Of a DNA stretch of 64,000 nt, positions 52,941 to 60,294 are shown one piece after another. Source of the DNA: Actinomycetota bacterium (lineage in GTDB: Bacteria; Actinomycetota; Geothermincolia; Fen-727; Anoxymicrobiaceae); NCBI GenBank assembly GCA_018896525.1, contig JAHIMR010000048.1, positions 1 to 64,000 on the forward strand. Direction: 5' to 3'. How positions within the stretch are numbered: position 1 is the first letter of the stretch; the number at the start of each line of letters is the position of its first letter. Both the position numbers and the translations under genes were made by a program. The notes under the pieces were generated by a model. The model was given only the letters and a program-made list of their open reading frames with translations, was not told the DNA's origin and did not search any database.

Positions 52941-53072
52941 ATGGAGGAAGTACGTTTCGGGAGGTTGAGGGTAATACCGGGGGAGAACGGCTCGCGGTTC
53001 CCGTCGTGCACCTCGCTGGCGGCCGACCCCGAGCCGGACAACGGGGAGATCGACATGTTCCTGAACGGCTAG
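52941..53072 (+). pseudogene. Internally deleted copy of the metallo-beta-lactamase gene
   Basis: The 43-residue product starts MEEVRFGRLRVIPGENGSRF, matching the first 26 residues of the gene at 50389, then jumps to AADPEPDNGEIDMFLNG, matching its last residues. About 300 central residues, with every metal ligand, are gone. The flanking DNA upstream (52855-52940) also resembles 50313-50388. In the intact gene the deletion endpoints both carry GCTG. Its TAG shares bases with the stop codon of the convergent znuB gene (CTAG). It is certainly not an MBL enzyme; a short peptide could still be made. Confidence 0.85.
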
Positions 53073-53911
53073 TTCGCCGACGCCTGGCCCGACCTCCTCC
53101 TCCACCTCTGCATGTAGCCGCGCTTCGGCGAGAGCGCCAGCGCCAGCAGGAACATGAAGAACATCACCAGGACAATGGTGGCCCCCGAGGCGACGTCCAC
53201 CCAGGACGAGATGAAGAGACCGGCCGCCACTCCGATGAGCCCCGAGGAAAGTGAAACCACCAGGACCCCCCGGTAGTTGCCCGAAAGCTGTATTCCGATG
53301 GCCCCGGGGATGACCAGCAGGGCGGACACCAGGATGATTCCCACCAGCTTTATCGAGACCACGATGGTGATGGCCATCGATATCAGCAGCCCGTAGTAGA
53401 CAAGCCGCACCGGCACGCCGCTTGCGGTGGCGGTTTCCTCGTCAAACACGAAGAACAACAGTTCCTTGAAGAACAGGATGAGAAACGAGATGACCAGTGC
53501 GGAGAGGACCGCCAGGATGATGACATCGGTCCAGTTGAGCGCCAGGATGCTCCCGAACAGGTAACTCATAAGGTCGAGGTTGTAGGCGTTGGCCATGCGT
53601 ACCAGCACCACCCCCATCGCCATTGAGGCCGCGAACAGTATCCCGATAACGGTGTCCTCGTGCAGCCGCCCCTTTCGGGACAACCACCCTATCCCCCCCG
53701 CCACCAGGACACAGAAACCGCCCGCGGTCAGCACGGGGTTCACCCCCGCCACTATGCCGATGGCGACGCCACCGAACGCCGCGTGGGAGATGCCCATCCC
53801 CACGAACGCCATCCGCCGAACGATAACGAAGAAGGATATGAACGAGCAGGTGGTGGCGATTATCAGCCCCCCGACAAGCGCTCGTTGCCCGAACCCGTAG
53901 GAGAGAAGCAT
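53069..53911 (-). CDS. znuB: Metal (zinc/manganese) ABC transporter permease
   Basis: This 280-residue membrane protein of the ABC-3 family has eight or so hydrophobic helices, including ALVGGLIIATTCSFISFFVI, ISHAAFGGVAIGIVAGVNPV, VLSALVISFLILFFKELLFF and VGIILVSALLVIPGAIGIQL. The family forms the channel for Zn2+, Mn2+ or Fe2+ uptake. Its start overlaps the ATPase stop (TGATG). The substrate protein is His-rich and the operon has a Fur/Zur-type box, so zinc is most likely. Confidence 0.9.
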   Translation of the reverse strand: MLLSYGFGQRALVGGLIIATTCSFISFFVIVRRMAFVGMGISHAAFGGVAIGIVAGVNPVLTAGGFCVLVAGGIGWLSRKGRLHEDTVIGILFAASMAMGVVLVRMANAYNLDLMSYLFGSILALNWTDVIILAVLSALVISFLILFFKELLFFVFDEETATASGVPVRLVYYGLLISMAITIVVSIKLVGIILVSALLVIPGAIGIQLSGNYRGVLVVSLSSGLIGVAAGLFISSWVDVASGATIVLVMFFMFLLALALSPKRGYMQRWRRRSGQASAN

Positions 53912-54732
53912 CAGGCATCCTCCCCGGCCATTCCGCTACCCTCGCCCACCAGGAAGTCGAACTCGCAGCGGTATGCCTCCTTGAGACGCTCGCTTCCCAG
54001 CACCTCCTGCGGGCTGCCGTGCATGTGCATGGTCCGGTTGATGCAGAGTATCTCGTCGGCGAAGCGGGCCAGGACGTTCACGTCGTGGGACACGAACAGC
54101 ACCGAGAGCCCCATCTCCTCCTTGAGCCGGGTAAGGAGCCCCATGAACCGCTCCTGGGACTCGATGTCCAGCCCGGCGGTGGGCTCGTCTAAGAGCAGTA
54201 TCCTGGTCTCCAGGCAGATGGCCCTGGCCAGGAACGCCCTCTTCTGCTGCCCCCCGGACAGCTCCCCGATAGGCCTCTTCTCCAAACCGCTCAGGCCCAC
54301 CGCGCGGATGCTCTCGGCCACCGCTCGTCTGTCCGAGCGGGAGGCGAACCGGAGAGGCCCTATGCAGCAGGCCCTCCCCATCATGACGACATCCGACACC
54401 GACACCGGGAACGATGGGTCGAACAGGACGGTCTGTGGCATGTAGCCGATATGGTGCAGCTCGTGGTGCAGCTCCCTGGGGCTCATCCCCATGACCAGCA
54501 CCTTGCCCCGGTCCGGTTTCACCAGGCCGAGGATAACCCGGATAAGCGTCGTCTTTCCCGCCCCGTTGGGGCCTATTACCCCGAGGAACACTCCTTCCTC
54601 AACAGAGAAGGTAATCCCCTCCAGGACCGTATGGCCCGCCAGGCTTGCCCAGATATCCTCCAGCTCTATGACCGTTCGCGGCGTCTCTCCGGGGCCGCTG
54701 AAAAAATCGCTTACGCGGCACTCAGATTTCAC
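53911..54732 (-). CDS. znuC: Metal ABC transporter ATP-binding protein
   Basis: This 273-residue ATPase energises the zinc permease. Walker A is VIGPNGAGKTTLIRV near residue 53, the signature is IGELSGGQQKRAFLARAI, Walker B is ILLLDEPTAGLD and the switch His is in SVLFVSHDVNVLARF. It begins with GTG overlapping the znuA stop (GTGA) and ends overlapping the znuB start, so all three are coupled. The N-terminal ~20 residues before VIELEDIWASLAG are not conserved. Confidence 0.9.
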   Translation of the reverse strand: MKSECRVSDFFSGPGETPRTVIELEDIWASLAGHTVLEGITFSVEEGVFLGVIGPNGAGKTTLIRVILGLVKPDRGKVLVMGMSPRELHHELHHIGYMPQTVLFDPSFPVSVSDVVMMGRACCIGPLRFASRSDRRAVAESIRAVGLSGLEKRPIGELSGGQQKRAFLARAICLETRILLLDEPTAGLDIESQERFMGLLTRLKEEMGLSVLFVSHDVNVLARFADEILCINRTMHMHGSPQEVLGSERLKEAYRCEFDFLVGEGSGMAGEDA

Positions 54733-55790
54733 TTCATCACTTCCGCCATGACCCCCGTATCGTGTTTGATCAGCTTAATATAGGTGCAGGTCTCGGGGTC
54801 GTCGGGGTTACCCAGGGGGTCCAGGGACTTGAGCACCACGTTCGCCCCCGCCTCGTCGGCAATGGCCTGGGCCGCCTGCGGGTTGAACTGCGGCTCGGTG
54901 AATATCACCTTTACCCCTTCCCTCTTCATCCCGTCTATCAACTCCGCGATCTCGCCGGCGCTGGGCTCCTTGCCCGGCAGTTCCTCCACCACCCCGACCT
55001 GCTCCAGGCCGTAGCGGTGGGCGAAGTACATAAACGCCGGGTGGAACGATACGAACTTCTTCTCGGTGAACGTGGAGGTCTCGCCCTTGACGTACTCGTC
55101 GAGCTCTCCCAGTTCTTCTATATACCTCCGGGTGTTCTTCTTATACGTATCTTCATTCTCCGGGTCCGCCTTGATGAACCCGTCCCGTATCGCCTCGACC
55201 TCATAGACGGCGAGGTTGGGGTCCAGCCAGACGTGGGGGTCGTAGACGCCGTGGTCGTGCCCCTCGCTTTCTTCGCCTTCCTCATGTTCGTGGTCAGCCT
55301 CTTCTTCGAGTCCGCCTTGCTCGTGGTCGGTCTCCTCGTGATCGCCCCTGTCCTCGCCTTCCCCGTGCTGGCACTCGTCACCACCGCCTACCTCTATCAG
55401 TTCCGACTTCGGCACGTTATCGCCCGCCACCACGTCCACCAGGTCAGGGTTGTCTACCTTCTTCACGATGTCCGCCGCCCAAGCCTCCAGGTTAAGGCCG
55501 TTCTGGACGAACACCTTCGCGTCGCTCATGAACTTCATCTGCTCCGTCGTCGGCTCGTAGGTGTGGGGACTGGCCCCCGGCGGCACCATCGTCCGGACCT
55601 CGACCAGGTCGCCTCCCACCTCCGTACAGAAGTCGGCCAGCGGCACGGTGGAGGCGGCCACCTTCATCGGCCCCGCGGCCTCCTCCTGGCCACACCCGGT
55701 CACGCCCATCAGCGTTGATATCACCAGTGCCGTGACAACCAGGGCTGCCGGAATAACCTTTTTTCGTTTATTACTGATAAATATTCTCAA
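54729..55790 (-). CDS. znuA: Zinc-binding lipoprotein of a metal ABC transporter
   Basis: The cluster-9 substrate-binding protein has a lipoprotein signal (ALVVTALVISTLMGVTGC). Metal ligands are the His in GASPHTYEPT, the His in YDPHVWLDPN, the His in SFHPAFMYFAHRYG and an Asp/Glu near the end. Between residues ~145 and 190 lies a His/Glu-rich loop (DHEETDHEQGG, DHEHEEGEESEGHDHG), typical of zinc-specific ZnuA. I chose the TTG at 55790 because GGAGG lies five bases upstream; TTG 55802 is also in frame but lies at the site itself. A Fur-type box overlaps the first codons, so metal-dependent repression is likely. Confidence 0.9.
   Translation of the reverse strand: MRIFISNKRKKVIPAALVVTALVISTLMGVTGCGQEEAAGPMKVAASTVPLADFCTEVGGDLVEVRTMVPPGASPHTYEPTTEQMKFMSDAKVFVQNGLNLEAWAADIVKKVDNPDLVDVVAGDNVPKSELIEVGGGDECQHGEGEDRGDHEETDHEQGGLEEEADHEHEEGEESEGHDHGVYDPHVWLDPNLAVYEVEAIRDGFIKADPENEDTYKKNTRRYIEELGELDEYVKGETSTFTEKKFVSFHPAFMYFAHRYGLEQVGVVEELPGKEPSAGEIAELIDGMKREGVKVIFTEPQFNPQAAQAIADEAGANVVLKSLDPLGNPDDPETCTYIKLIKHDTGVMAEVMK
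55775..55789. promoter_or_regulatory. Fur/Zur-type box at the znuA start
   Basis: TGATAAATATTCTCA matches the 7-1-7 palindrome TGATAATnATTATCA known for Fur/Zur-like repressors in Gram-positive bacteria, with 12 of 14 symmetric positions. It overlaps the first codons of znuA, where a bound repressor would block transcription or early elongation. Confidence 0.65.
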
Positions 55791-55837
55791 TATAACCTCC
55801 AAAATATCCCTGGCGAACCTTACTCATATAGATCAAC

Positions 55838-56257
55838 CTACCTGGCGGGCAGACAGGCGGGGCAGTAACCGAACAAGCTCAGGCAGTGCGAGGTGACCAC
55901 GAAGTCGGAGTCCTCGCGTATCGACTCCTCGAGTTCGTCAACCACGCAGCCCTTGAACTCCTCAACGGAACCGCAGGAGACGCACACCATGTGATGGTGG
56001 TGCTTCCCGGTGTTTATCTCGTAATGCTGGGAGCCCTCATGGAGGTGGACCCGCAGGACGAGCCCCAGGTCACAGAACAGCTCGAGGGTCCTGTACACCG
56101 TGGCCAGCCCGATGCCCGCGTACCGCTCCCGGGTGAACTCAAACACCGCCTCGGGATCAAGAGGGACGCCCTCGTTCTCCCTGAGCACCTCCAGCACCGC
56201 TTCCCTTTGAGGGGTAACCCTGTACCCGCGTGACCTGAGCCTTCTTTTAACATCCAT
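55838..56257 (-). CDS. fur: Fur-family metal-responsive repressor
   Basis: This 139-residue Fur protein has the winged helix (RLRSRGYRVTPQREAVLEVL, then GIGLATVYRTLELFCDLGLV), a metal-binding region with EGSQHYEINTGKHHHHMVCV, and two CxxC pairs (CVSCG and CPAC) for structural zinc. Its place upstream of znuACB and a matching operator at its own promoter suggest it is a zinc-responsive Zur rather than an iron Fur, but sequence alone does not decide. ATG at 56257 follows TAGGAG. It is 47 bp ahead of znuA on the same strand. Confidence 0.9.
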   Translation of the reverse strand: MDVKRRLRSRGYRVTPQREAVLEVLRENEGVPLDPEAVFEFTRERYAGIGLATVYRTLELFCDLGLVLRVHLHEGSQHYEINTGKHHHHMVCVSCGSVEEFKGCVVDELEESIREDSDFVVTSHCLSLFGYCPACLPAR

Positions 56258-56271
56258 CTTTGCACTCCTAT

Positions 56272-56286
56272 TGATAATTGCTCTCA
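56272..56286. promoter_or_regulatory. Fur/Zur-type box upstream of fur
   Basis: TGATAATTGCTCTCA lies 15 bp upstream of the fur ATG. It shares the TGATAAW...TCTCA frame with the znuA box, supporting autoregulation by the same repressor. Confidence 0.6.
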
Positions 56287-56363
56287 ATAACACTAGCATG
56301 GGACAACCGACCGCGTCAAGATGGAGGATGTTCGAGTGTGCTTACCCGTGATGTATCCGGTGA

Positions 56364-56777
56364 CTACCGGTTTGTCCCGGTGGTGAAGGTGGACTGGTAG
56401 GGCATGACCGGCTTTCCGAACACGTCCTCCCCGGAAACGATCTCGACCCAGTACTCACAGTCGGGGATATAGGCCATCTTCGGCGTGAATACCAGTGTCC
56501 TGCCGGTCCAGCTGAAGCCGCCTTCCTCCGGGGGTATGACGGTGAACCCATTCTCCACGCTATCCTGGTCCATCGGCCTGGAAAACGTAAACCTTAACTG
56601 CTGACTCTGCCCCGCCTCCACCTCCACGCCCCCGCAGTTGAAGCCGAGCACCCTGGGACGTATCCGGTCCCCCCCTATCAGCAGAAGACCAATGAGCAAC
56701 AGCAGGATGAGCGCCGTCGCCGTCCCATACGCATTGATGCTCCCGCCCTCCCTGCCGTCAGTAGATATAGGGGTCAT
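56364..56777 (-). CDS. Membrane-anchored protein with SbsA-like Ig domain
   Basis: The 137-residue protein has one transmembrane helix (TATALILLLLIGLLLIGG) and then an Ig-like domain of the SbsA type: VEAGQSQQLRFTFSRPMDQDS, GFTVIPPEEGGFSWTGRTLVFTP and YIPDCEYWVEIVSG. It probably faces outward. No catalytic residues. The start ATG at 56777 lies inside the end of the preceding gene (20-bp overlap). It is the third gene of a run ycgR-like, ycgQ-like, this gene, and fur-znuACB. Confidence 0.65.
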   Translation of the reverse strand: MTPISTDGREGGSINAYGTATALILLLLIGLLLIGGDRIRPRVLGFNCGGVEVEAGQSQQLRFTFSRPMDQDSVENGFTVIPPEEGGFSWTGRTLVFTPKMAYIPDCEYWVEIVSGEDVFGKPVMPYQSTFTTGTNR

Positions 56778-57516
56778 CGGGGGCCTCAACCTCCTCTACT
56801 GTATCCGCCTCGAGCACCACCATTCTCCGGCCGCCTATCTCATCCGCGGTCATGGTACCGCTAACGCGGACCCAGGTATCGTCAGGCGGTATCCGGAGCC
56901 CCTCCTTAACCCTGACCGGGAACCCGACCGGCACCGCGTCGGCGGCACAGCATAGAATCAGGTACCTGTTCAAGATGAAGCAGTCATCCGGCACCTCAGG
57001 AACACTCATGACCGCTCCCTCTATGTTCGCCTTCTCCCCCTCGTAGTTTTCGGGCTCCGGGTCTCCAGCAACGGCGTAGAACCAGTCCTCGAAATTCCAG
57101 CCCGCCGTTTCGCCCCCGGCCGCCTCTTCTCCCGCCCTGGAGGCGGCGGTCGGTGTTATTCCCACCTCCATCCCGCTCTGCCTCGCGCCTCGCGTGGATA
57201 GCGCGCCTGTGCCTACCACCAGCCCCAGGACCAGCGGCAGGTAAATGATGGCGGTCCAGAACACCAGGCCGAACGCGCCTCCACTGTGGTCGTGCCCCCC
57301 CGGTTCCCCCTTCCAACGCTTGAGCACCAGGATTACAATCCCCAGAACGAACAGGGCCATGCAGCCGCCCAGCACCAGCCAGTTGTACTTCGGGTTGACG
57401 TAGTTGGAGAGCTTGCTCTTGAGGGCGATGTCGAACACGTAGAGAGGAAAGCAGATCATCCAGATCGTCTGGAACATCCTCGTGTATCGCTTCGTCGTTT
57501 CCCTTCTCACGGTCAT
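56758..57516 (-). CDS. TIGR03943/YcgQ-like (DUF1980) membrane protein
   Basis: This 252-residue protein has two or three N-terminal helices (WMICFPLYVFDIALKS, WLVLGGCMALFVLGIVILVL, VFWTAIIYLPLVLGLVVGTG) and a C-terminal extracytoplasmic domain with the double-Cys signature in ILNRYLILCCAADAVPVGFP. It resembles YcgQ of Bacillus subtilis, which is repressed by Zur with ycgR under zinc sufficiency; function there is not biochemically proven. Here the partner permease precedes it by 10 bp and the fur-znu genes follow, so a role in zinc homeostasis is consistent. Confidence 0.8.
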   Translation of the reverse strand: MTVRRETTKRYTRMFQTIWMICFPLYVFDIALKSKLSNYVNPKYNWLVLGGCMALFVLGIVILVLKRWKGEPGGHDHSGGAFGLVFWTAIIYLPLVLGLVVGTGALSTRGARQSGMEVGITPTAASRAGEEAAGGETAGWNFEDWFYAVAGDPEPENYEGEKANIEGAVMSVPEVPDDCFILNRYLILCCAADAVPVGFPVRVKEGLRIPPDDTWVRVSGTMTADEIGGRRMVVLEADTVEEVEAPDDPYIY

Positions 57517-57526
57517 TCCCCGTACC

Positions 57527-58477
57527 TCACAGGATCATGTAGTTGACCAGTAGCCCCAGCAGGAAGCTCATCAGGGCCACCAGCACGCTTATCCAGATTA
57601 TCGCCTTTACCCGGAAGGCGCTGGTCATCATAACCAGCGCCTTTATGTCGACCATCGGGCCGAAGACCAGAAACGCCACTATAGAACCTGCGGTGAAGGT
57701 GCCCGCGAACGCCATGGCGAAGAACGCATCTACGTTGGAACACATCGACACCAGGAACGCCAGCAGCATCATGGTCAATATCGAGACCACCTGTCCGCTG
57801 CCAAGCCGGGTGACAAGGTCCTGGGGGAATATCGTTCTAAACGACGCGGCGATGATCGAACCCAGCACCAGCAACCGCAGCATGGCGAAGAACTCGTCTC
57901 GGATAAGGAAAAGAAACTCCATGAACCTGCGGCGGCTGTCCAGGCCCTGGTAATGCTCATGGCCGACGCAGACGTGCTTGTGGAGGGCGCTTCCGTTGCA
58001 CTCCCCCTCGTGGTGCCCCGGGATCTCACCGGCGGTCACGAACGGGAGCACGATGTCCTCTTTCTTGACCTTGAACAGTATTGCCCCGACGGAGAGGGAT
58101 ATCACCACTGTGAACAACAATCGGAGTATGAGTATCTCCGGCTGCCCGGGGAAGGCGGCAACGGTGACTATGATGACCAGTGGGTTGAGGACCGGCGCCG
58201 CCAGCAAGAAGGTAACTACAGCGGCGGGCTCCACGCCCTTGATGAGCAGCCGGCGCGCTACCGGTATGTTGCCACACTCGCAGACCGGGAAAAGAAACCC
58301 CATAACCAGCGCGTAGAAAAGGCCCACAAACGACTTACGGGGAAACAACTTCACCACGAAGTCGTCACTGACATACACGGAGAGGACCGCCGATACCAGC
58401 ACCCCGATGAGGAGAAACGGGATCGCCTCCAGCAGTATAGCAAGCAGTATTATCAGGAAATCACGGGCTATGACCAT
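57527..58477 (-). CDS. DUF318 (YcgR-like) permease
   Basis: This 316-residue membrane protein has about eight helices. It has the family signature FPVCECGNIPVARRL, an APVLNPLVIIVTVAAF helix and the second half MCSNVDAFFAMAFAGT. A cytoplasmic loop is rich in His and Cys (PGHHEGECNGSALHKHVCVG and HEHYQG), suggestive of metal binding. It resembles YcgR of B. subtilis, which is paired with YcgQ in the Zur regulon. The gene begins 42 bp downstream of the cyclophilin lipoprotein gene and is followed 10 bp later by the ycgQ-like gene. Confidence 0.8.
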   Translation of the reverse strand: MVIARDFLIILLAILLEAIPFLLIGVLVSAVLSVYVSDDFVVKLFPRKSFVGLFYALVMGFLFPVCECGNIPVARRLLIKGVEPAAVVTFLLAAPVLNPLVIIVTVAAFPGQPEILILRLLFTVVISLSVGAILFKVKKEDIVLPFVTAGEIPGHHEGECNGSALHKHVCVGHEHYQGLDSRRRFMEFLFLIRDEFFAMLRLLVLGSIIAASFRTIFPQDLVTRLGSGQVVSILTMMLLAFLVSMCSNVDAFFAMAFAGTFTAGSIVAFLVFGPMVDIKALVMMTSAFRVKAIIWISVLVALMSFLLGLLVNYMIL

Positions 58478-58519
58478 CTAGTGTTGGTTTCCTCAGTCAG
58501 ATGCATTAGTAGGAAATGT

Positions 58520-59197
58520 TCAGCTTCCGCTCCTGGGCCTGATTATGACCTCTCGCATTATGTCCCCGGGGACGATCGCGTTCACGACCTCCATGCCCGA
58601 AACCGTCTGACCGAACACGGTGTACTGCCCGTCGAGCGCCGGCTGTGGGCCCAGGCATATGAAGAACTGGCTGCCACCCGAGTTCTGGTTCTGGGAGCGT
58701 GCCATCGAGAGTGTGCCGTCCTGGTGAAGAAGGTCATTGAACTCCGCCGGCAGGTAGTAGTCCGGCCCGCCGGTGCCAACGTCGGGGGCGTTGGGGTCTT
58801 TGCTCTTGGGGTCCCCGCCCTGGATAACGAAACCGGGCTCCACCCGGTGGAACGCTGTCCCGTTGTAGTAGCCGCTCCTGGCCAACTCGATAAAGCTCGC
58901 CACCGACACCGGGGCCGCCTCGGGGTAAAACTGAAGGACGATGTCACCTTTATCGGTGCGGATGACCGCCTCCACGTCGGCGCCGTCCTGCCCGTTGGGG
59001 AAATCGGCTAGCGTCTTCACCGGCTTGCCGTCCGGTCCGAGCTGTGAATCGGCGGACTGTGTCGGTGCCGGCGCGGTCGCCGGGGGTTGCCCCTCGGCCC
59101 CTTCCTCCGAGTTACCCGAGTCGCCGCAACCGCCGCTCGCCAGGACACCTACCATGAAGACCGCAAGGACCAGCAGGCACGATACTTTTCTTCCCAT
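58520..59197 (-). CDS. Cyclophilin-type peptidyl-prolyl isomerase lipoprotein
   Basis: This 225-residue secreted protein has a lipoprotein signal (LVLAVFMVGVLASGGC), then a low-complexity Pro/Ala/Glu linker (EEGAEGQPPATAPAPTQSAD) and a cyclophilin domain: VIRTDKGDIVLQFYPEAAPV, YYNGTAFHRVEPGFVIQGGD, LSMARSQNQNSGGSQFFICL and FGQTVSGMEVVNAI. It probably assists folding of exported proteins at the membrane surface. ATG at 59197 follows GGGAGCGTC. It heads the minus-strand run that continues into the zinc genes, although a functional link is not implied. Confidence 0.9.
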   Translation of the reverse strand: MGRKVSCLLVLAVFMVGVLASGGCGDSGNSEEGAEGQPPATAPAPTQSADSQLGPDGKPVKTLADFPNGQDGADVEAVIRTDKGDIVLQFYPEAAPVSVASFIELARSGYYNGTAFHRVEPGFVIQGGDPKSKDPNAPDVGTGGPDYYLPAEFNDLLHQDGTLSMARSQNQNSGGSQFFICLGPQPALDGQYTVFGQTVSGMEVVNAIVPGDIMREVIIRPRSGS

Positions 59198-59376
59198 GAC
59201 GCTCCCTTCGATATCAAACGCGAAACACACCGTTGGTACATCCAGGCGGGGCCGCAGTGGAACCCGCCACGGTTTTAATTATAACAAGAGACGGGCATCG
59301 GGCAACAAAGGTAAAGGCGTGTGTAGATAGAATTACTGGTCAAACGCCAGGTTTAACGGCATGGAGGTTGTTACTG

Positions 59377-59619
59377 TTGGTACTTGATATCGGGTCGAGC
59401 AGGCTTCTGCTGGAGAGCACCGGCTGGCTGGTGGCCCACCGCAAGAGCAGGACGTGGAAGAGACTCAGCCCGGCTCACTTCCACTGGAGCACCCTTTCGG
59501 GAGAGCACTCCTCGGGTCCCTCTGCCTCCAGCGGCGAACAGGAGTGGGGTTCCTGGGGTCTCATGCTGTTCAAGAAAGCGGCCTTGCTAACAGACAACAC
59601 CACGGACGAACCTCAGTAA
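59377..59619 (+). CDS. Hypothetical short protein (uncertain)
   Basis: This 80-residue frame could start at TTG 59377 nine bases from GGAGG (VLDIGSSRLLLESTGWLVAH, then charged and Ser/Gly-rich stretches). I recognise no domain. The frame is open further upstream, through the cyclophilin promoter side, so the start is unclear. It may be chance; composition fits only weakly. Confidence 0.25.
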   Translation: MVLDIGSSRLLLESTGWLVAHRKSRTWKRLSPAHFHWSTLSGEHSSGPSASSGEQEWGSWGLMLFKKAALLTDNTTDEPQ

Positions 59620-59648
59620 GCGCTCCCGCCTTTCCTCTTCGCCTCCCC

Positions 59649-59685
59649 AAAACGCAAGATTGTACCGGGTACAAAACGCAAGATT
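59649..59685. repeat. ACGCAAGA-tagged palindrome (GTACCGGGTAC core)
   Basis: The sequence AAAACGCAAGATTGTACCGG, then GTACAAAACGCAAGATT, is nearly the same as 2741-2807. Confidence 0.75.
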
Positions 59686-59705
59686 CCTGCCAATACCTGT
59701 TAAAA

Positions 59706-59762
59706 AATGCGCCAACGGTGCCTGGCACCAGCGACGCATTCCTGGCACCAGCGACGCATTTC
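59706..59762. repeat. GGTGCCTGGCACC hairpin repeat variant
   Basis: AATGCGCCAACGGTGCCTGG is followed by a duplicated CCTGGCACCAGCGACGCATT. It is a degenerate relative of the 34-bp arrays. It lies upstream of the VOC gene. Confidence 0.65.
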
Positions 59763-59819
59763 TTGCGCTTAGATGTATACTCTACCTGTTGTATCGTTTC
59801 GATTAAGGAGGTTGATGTG

Positions 59820-60191
59820 ATGGGTGCCGAACTGGTTCACTTTGAGATTGCTGCGGATGACCTGGAAAAAATGGCGAGTTTCTACCGCGAGACACTTGGT
59901 TGGACGATCGAGCCTGGTTCCTTGGAGTATCCAGACTATCTGGTTATTAAGACAAGTGACAGGGAAGACATGCCCTGCGGTGGGATGATGAAGAAGATGA
60001 TGCCCGAGCAGGGCCTGCTGAACTACTACGGTGTTGACAGCATTGAGGAGTTCAACGCGAAGGTCAGGGAGAACGGCGGGCAGGTGGTCATGGAGAAGAT
60101 GCCAGTGCCCGGCATGGGATACTTCTCCGTGTGCCTGGACCCGGAAGGAAACCCGTTCGGGCTCTGGCTGACCGACGAGAGCGCCGGGTAG
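59820..60191 (+). CDS. VOC (glyoxalase/bleomycin resistance-like) superfamily protein
   Basis: This 123-residue protein has the two beta-alpha-beta-beta-beta units of the VOC fold: ELVHFEIAADDLEKMASFYR and LGWTIE, then a second half ending GYFSVCLDPEGNPFGLWLTD. Metal ligand positions (His in VHFEI; Glu missing in the second half, where it reads NPFGLW) suggest at most a partial metal site. Many VOC proteins are enzymes or binders of small molecules; function here unknown. ATG at 59820 follows AAGGAGG at eight bases. Confidence 0.8.
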   Translation: MGAELVHFEIAADDLEKMASFYRETLGWTIEPGSLEYPDYLVIKTSDREDMPCGGMMKKMMPEQGLLNYYGVDSIEEFNAKVRENGGQVVMEKMPVPGMGYFSVCLDPEGNPFGLWLTDESAG

Positions 60192-60294
60192 CATCGTCTC
60201 CACCACCGGCAAGTTGGTTTAGTAAACTCCCAATAAGCGGATAACACCGCACGGCATTCCACGCCAGGCGGCGAGATATGCGAAAGGGGACGCA

